Origin: an uncultured Clostridia bacterium
Lineage (GTDB): Bacteria; Bacillota; Clostridia; Christensenellales; Borkfalkiaceae
Assembly: GCA_947630115.1 (NCBI GenBank)
Contig: CANRGG010000016.1
Span: forward strand, 1-43,992
DNA length: 43,992 nt
Reading direction: 5' to 3'
Shown here: piece after piece, positions 40,579 to 43,992 of the stretch
Numbering within the stretch: the stretch's first letter is position 1
Layout of the letters: every line of letters begins with the position of its first letter
Position numbers and translations under genes: made by a program
Notes under the pieces: model-generated
Databases searched by the model: none
What the model saw: only the letters and a program-made list of their open reading frames with translations
Told to the model about the DNA's origin: nothing

Positions 40579-40588
40579 CGGACGTCCG
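40579..40588. repeat. Perfect 10-bp palindrome upstream of the ATPase gene
   Basis: CGGACGTCCG is self-complementary and lies between the upstream terminator and the ATPase start. It could be an operator. Confidence 0.35.
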
Positions 40589-40594
40589 ATTATG

Positions 40595-40633
40595 AAAAAA
40601 ACCGCCGCGCCCCCGCAAATGCGGGGGCGCGGC
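40595..40633 (-). terminator. Terminator of the surface protein gene
   Basis: A perfect 13-bp stem (40604-40616 with 40621-40633), loop AAAT, then GG and a run of about seven T on the minus strand. Confidence 0.92.
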
Positions 40634-40663
40634 TTCAAATTTCTCGAATTTTCAATTTTTCAA

Positions 40664-42730
40664 TTATTCGCGCAGTCTGAGCTTCCGCTTGCGGACGAAA
40701 TACCACACGAGCACCCCCGCGCCGGCGGCGCAGAGGACGCCGAAACAGATCGCAAGGATGAGATAGAGGGTCGCATGGCTGTCGCTTGCGAAGAGGAACC
40801 GGGCCTCGAGCAGATCGCCCGCCTCGAATTCGATGTATCGGCGGAGGGTCTCCCCGTCGGTCTCCCCCTTCCGTTCAAAGGAAACTTCCCGGAGCGAGCC
40901 GTCCTTTGCGGCGCGCAAAAGGGTCAGATCTTCGTCGAGCAGGCTGTCCGGAAGATACATCCGCACCGAAAAATTCTTCTCCTCCGCGCCGCCCGGGCCG
41001 GGGAAGAAGGTCAGCGTGAAAGCCCGTTCGACGTTCAGCCCGTCGCCGGGGTCCGTCTTGCTCTCCGCAGTCGTGTCGGTCAAAGAAAAATCCCATTCGG
41101 GGGAAATGCCGCCCTCGCAAAAAACGGTGAAGGAAAGATCTCCCGTCTTGCCCTCGAACCGGTCCGAATAGACCAAAAGCCGGGTCTTGATCGTCCCCTC
41201 CGAGAGCTCATAGTCCCGCTCGTTCTGCAAGAGGAAGGAGATCTCCACCGAATAGACCCCGAAGGGAAGGGCGGCAAAGTCGATCGCCTTCCCATCGATC
41301 TTCGGCTCGGGGATGATCTCGGGCTTATCTTTCCAATCGGGCAGAAAGGCATAGACGCCGAGCGCGGGGCTCTCGCCCTGCATGATCGAAACTTCTTGCG
41401 CCGTAAAAGCCGTCACGTCGATGTAGCGGCGGGAGATCTGCACGCCCGCCCGGGCGGAAAGTTCCCCGCAGGAGACCGTCACAAAGGCAAGATCCCCTTC
41501 CCGTTCGGAAAGATCGCCCGAAAGGGTGTAAAATTCGTCGATATAGTCCTCGCCGCACTTTTTCGCCGTCTCCTCGGACGTCTGGCAGATCTCGCGGGAG
41601 CGCCCGTCGTCGAACGTCCCCGTCACCGTGAGCTGGGAGGGGAGGGCGTCGAGCGGGGTGTCCGCATAGACTGTGGCGCCGCGCGAAAAGGTTGCGCTCA
41701 AGGAGAGGAGCGAGGGCTTTTCGACCGTCACCGGAAAGGTCGTCGAAATGCCGCTCTCCGTCGTCAGGGAAATCTCGTTCTCGCCGATCTTCAATCCTCC
41801 CTCGGGCGCGGAAAGGACGTAGGAGCCGATCTCCCCCGAATAAGGGGCGCCGTTCACGTTGGTTCCCGAAAGGACGATCCCCTCTTTCAGGGTTTCGAGA
41901 TCGCTCGTCGGGAAGATCTTCCGCTCCGAAAGGTATTCCGCCCGGACGGCCGCAAGGGGGGCGAGGGCGAGATACCAGCCGTCTCCCCGCCTTTCGGCGA
42001 TATAATTCTGATCGTCGGGCACAAATTTCCCGTCTCCCGTTCCTTCGGCGAATTTCTCCTCCTTGGAGACGACCCCAACGCCCGCTCTGCCCGTAAAATC
42101 GGACGTTTTGATAAAGTTATGATTGGTGAGGAAAAGGTTGTCCGCCTCGCCGTTCCCGTTTGTGTTGCCTTCGACCGTGACCGCGCCCGCGAGCGAGAGA
42201 GTGCCGCCGCAATAGATCCCGCCGCCCTCGTCCGCCTTATTGTTCTCGATCCCGACGTCGCCGCTCAAATGGACGCTGCCCTTTGCGCCGATGTCGATCC
42301 CGCCGCCCTGCTCCGCGTTTCCGCCGGTGATCTTGCCCCCCTCCTGCCGGGAGAACAGGGTGAGCGTGCCGTCCGCCGAGAGCACCGAACCCTTTTTGCC
42401 CGCCGCAAGAGACAGGGTGTGCCCGTCGAGCGAGATCGACTTGCTCTCCCCCTGCGCGACCGCGACCGTCTTTTCCGCCGCGCAGTCCGCAAGCAGGACC
42501 AGACATTTCCCGTCCGTCCATGCCTTGATCGCCTGTTCGAGCGTTTGATATTCCGTCCTTCCCGAAGCGTCCTCCGCCCCGTTCTGGACGGCAGCTGCCG
42601 CCCCGTCCGCGGCAAGCGCGGAAACGGCGCCCGAAAGCGCGGGCGTTCCCGCCGCGGCGAGCCCGACCGCAAAAAATCCGGTCAAGAGAAGCGCCGCTGC
42701 CTTCGATTTTCTGTCCTTGCGGAATCTCAT
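40664..42730 (-). CDS. Large cell-surface protein with C-terminal membrane anchor
   Basis: The 688-residue protein starts with a basic, hydrophobic signal peptide (cleavage probably near SALAAD, about 41). Residues 60-220 show Gly-rich repeats (SLDGHTLSLAAGKKGS, GGGIDIGAKGSVHLSG, GGGIYCGGTLSLAG) typical of a right-handed beta helix. A region near 345-375 (LSQLTVTGTFDDGR-like) resembles a bacterial Ig-like domain. The C-terminus has one transmembrane helix at about 656-677 followed by RKRKLRLRE, which stops transfer, so most of the protein faces outside. No LPxTG motif is seen. An adhesin or wall-binding role is inferred. Confidence 0.8.
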   Translation of the reverse strand: MRFRKDRKSKAAALLLTGFFAVGLAAAGTPALSGAVSALAADGAAAAVQNGAEDASGRTEYQTLEQAIKAWTDGKCLVLLADCAAEKTVAVAQGESKSISLDGHTLSLAAGKKGSVLSADGTLTLFSRQEGGKITGGNAEQGGGIDIGAKGSVHLSGDVGIENNKADEGGGIYCGGTLSLAGAVTVEGNTNGNGEADNLFLTNHNFIKTSDFTGRAGVGVVSKEEKFAEGTGDGKFVPDDQNYIAERRGDGWYLALAPLAAVRAEYLSERKIFPTSDLETLKEGIVLSGTNVNGAPYSGEIGSYVLSAPEGGLKIGENEISLTTESGISTTFPVTVEKPSLLSLSATFSRGATVYADTPLDALPSQLTVTGTFDDGRSREICQTSEETAKKCGEDYIDEFYTLSGDLSEREGDLAFVTVSCGELSARAGVQISRRYIDVTAFTAQEVSIMQGESPALGVYAFLPDWKDKPEIIPEPKIDGKAIDFAALPFGVYSVEISFLLQNERDYELSEGTIKTRLLVYSDRFEGKTGDLSFTVFCEGGISPEWDFSLTDTTAESKTDPGDGLNVERAFTLTFFPGPGGAEEKNFSVRMYLPDSLLDEDLTLLRAAKDGSLREVSFERKGETDGETLRRYIEFEAGDLLEARFLFASDSHATLYLILAICFGVLCAAGAGVLVWYFVRKRKLRLRE

Positions 42731-42759
42731 TTGTGTTTCCTCGGCAAAATTCTGTTTTT

Positions 42760-42788
42760 ATTATAGCGCATGCGCGGAGAAAATGCAA
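42760..42788 (-). promoter_or_regulatory. Sigma-A promoter of the surface protein gene
   Basis: TTGCAT (42783-42788), 17 bases, TATAAT (42760-42765). Confidence 0.83.
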
Positions 42789-42805
42789 GCGAATCGCCCC
42801 AATTC

Positions 42806-42832
42806 GCATAATTGCCACGCTTTTTCAAATAC
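42806..42832 (+). promoter_or_regulatory. Weak forespore-type promoter candidate of the gerA-like gene
   Basis: GCATA (42806-42810), 15 bases and CAAATAC (42826-42832) loosely resemble sigma-F/G elements. The ATG follows after seven T, with no Shine-Dalgarno. The match is poor. Confidence 0.25.
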
Positions 42833-42839
42833 TTTTTTT

Positions 42840-43992
42840 ATGACGATCACGGGAAAGCTCGAAAAAGATATAGCGGCATTCAAAAAGATCCTCGACGCGG
42901 AGGACATTCTCACCTTTGATTTCGTTTCAGAGAGCGGACAGGCCTTCTGCGCGATCTTTGCCGATCCCGTCACCGACAAGGAGCTTCTGGGCGAACAGGT
43001 CGTCCGTCCCCTTCTCTGCTATGAGGGCGCGCCGACCGCCGAGGAAGTGGGAAAAAAGATCACCTCTCCCGAGCGGAGGACGGAAAAAGAGCTTTCAAAG
43101 CTCTCCGAAGAGGTGCTCGCGGGCAATCCCGTCCTCTTTTTCGAGGGCATGGACGAGGCGATCATCGTCGGCACCAAGAAAGTGTTCGTCCGCGCCGTCG
43201 CGGAGCCCTCCACCGACGTCGCCGTCAAGGGCCCGCGCGAAGGGTTCATCGAGGACGTCAAGATCAACACTTCTCTCATCCGCCGCCGCCTCAAATCGCC
43301 CGATCTCAAGATCGAGTTTTTGAACGTCGGACGGCGGTCGCAGACTTTCGTTGCGGTCTGCTATCTCGACGGGATCACCGTCAAAAAAACGGTGGAAGAG
43401 GTCAAAAAACGGCTGGAAGAGATCGACATCGACTACGTTGCCGACTCCTCCTATCTCACCCATTTCCTCTCTTCCCGCCCCTATTCCCTGCTGAAACAGA
43501 TCGGCACGACCGAAAAGCCGGACATTTTCTGCGCAAAACTTGCGGAGGGCAGGGTGGGACTTCTCGTGGACGGCTCCCCTATCGCCCTCACCGCGCCCTA
43601 TCTTCTCGTGGAGGATTTCCAATCGAGCGAGGATTACTTCGTGCCGCCTTACCGCGCCACGTTTACTCGAATTCTGCGGATCCTCGCCCTCGTCGTCGCG
43701 ATCTATCTGCCCGCCTTTTACATCTCGGGACAGCTCTATAAATTGCAGTTGTTCCCCGTGAAACTTTTGCTCACCATCGCGGGCGCCATCCGCGATATTC
43801 CCTTTTCGCCCTCGCTCGAAATGCTGCTCGTCCTGTTCGTGCTCGAGGTCTTGAACGAGGCAAGTATCCGAATGCCCAAGTATGTCGGCATGGCGCTCTC
43901 GGTGGTCGGCGCGCTGGTTTTGGGAGAGACGGCGGTCAGCGCCGGCTTCGTCTCGACGCCGGCGATCATCATCATCGCATTCAGCGGGATCG
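42840..43992 (+). CDS. GerA-family spore germinant receptor subunit, partial
   Basis: GerA/KA subunits are inner-membrane parts of the germinant receptor that triggers spore germination. The first 384 residues are present and the gene runs off the right end. The family signature GPREGFIEDVKINTSLIRRR is followed by LKSPDLKIEFLNVGRRSQ. Three or more transmembrane segments begin after about residue 280 (ILRILALVVAIYLPAFYI and later). No stop codon occurs in the window. It diverges from the surface protein gene. Family assignment is firm; the receptor type is not. Confidence 0.93.
   Translation, partial: MTITGKLEKDIAAFKKILDAEDILTFDFVSESGQAFCAIFADPVTDKELLGEQVVRPLLCYEGAPTAEEVGKKITSPERRTEKELSKLSEEVLAGNPVLFFEGMDEAIIVGTKKVFVRAVAEPSTDVAVKGPREGFIEDVKINTSLIRRRLKSPDLKIEFLNVGRRSQTFVAVCYLDGITVKKTVEEVKKRLEEIDIDYVADSSYLTHFLSSRPYSLLKQIGTTEKPDIFCAKLAEGRVGLLVDGSPIALTAPYLLVEDFQSSEDYFVPPYRATFTRILRILALVVAIYLPAFYISGQLYKLQLFPVKLLLTIAGAIRDIPFSPSLEMLLVLFVLEVLNEASIRMPKYVGMALSVVGALVLGETAVSAGFVSTPAIIIIAFSGI

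Noticed and set aside
40592-42766. 724-residue open frame antisense to the surface protein gene
   Set aside because: Mirror of the codon bias of the real gene; no motifs or start signals; crosses the terminator and the promoter of the surface protein gene.
1-43992. tRNA, rRNA, CRISPR arrays, insertion sequences, phage genes
   Set aside because: None were visible on reading both strands; no transposase, integrase or cloverleaf-like sequence was noticed.

Overview
The window is a stretch of bacterial chromosome, high in GC and densely coded, with short intergenic gaps and sigma-A type promoters. Ribosomal protein, secE-nusG and rimM-trmD-rbgA clusters in Firmicutes-like order, a GerA-type germinant receptor subunit and an RsfA/Myb-like regulator point to a spore-forming, probably uncultured, high-GC member of the Clostridia. 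No plasmid, phage, insertion sequence, CRISPR, rRNA or tRNA was seen. No gap between genes exceeds 300 bases.

Layout. 1-1310: rpsF-ssb-rpsR on the minus strand with a hairpin leader. 1335-4702: cca diverges from a lipid-kinase gene that is coupled to a PAS/SpoIIE-type phosphatase; the two promoters share one palindromic -35 hexamer. 4703-7740: small membrane protein, Myb-like regulator, an unrecognised gene, and a cyclophilin-like lipoprotein. 7854-11364: rpmG-secE-nusG-rplK-rplA-rplJ-rplL (minus), with an internal consensus promoter and an L10-type leader. 11405-15020: tmk-rimM-trmD-rbgA-rnhB-yraN (minus), diverging from an AraC/GyrI-like regulator and an M3 oligoendopeptidase. 17816-31993: a purine operon on the minus strand, purE-purC-purF-purM-purN-purO-AICAR transformylase-purD-purL-fhs-mutY. 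32074-35289: short-chain dehydrogenase, ZIP metal transporter and a galactokinase-like GHMP protein. 35362-40561: polysaccharide deacetylase, M6 protease lipoprotein and a P-type Ca2+ ATPase. 40664-43992: a large wall/membrane surface protein and the start of a gerA-type gene that runs off the window.

How the parts work together. The purine operon makes IMP from PRPP except for the PurB steps and PurK. Its 10-formyl-THF demand (PurN, AICAR transformylase) is met by formate-THF ligase in the same operon. The usual bifunctional PurH is replaced by a stand-alone AICAR transformylase plus an archaeal-type PurO cyclohydrolase.

Most notable signal. Several genes have a near-perfect -10 box only 6-7 bases before the start codon and no Shine-Dalgarno, so their mRNAs should be leaderless: tmk, the AraC regulator, the galactokinase-like gene, and a previously unlisted 38-codon ORF (31842-31958) that heads the purine operon. 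That small ORF ends in ATGA overlap with purE, and its early codons carry CCUCCG, exactly complementary to the purE Shine-Dalgarno CGGAGG. This resembles a leader-peptide/attenuation device for purine synthesis and is the best candidate here for an undescribed system. All functional statements rest on reading motifs by eye; no database search or folding calculation was run.
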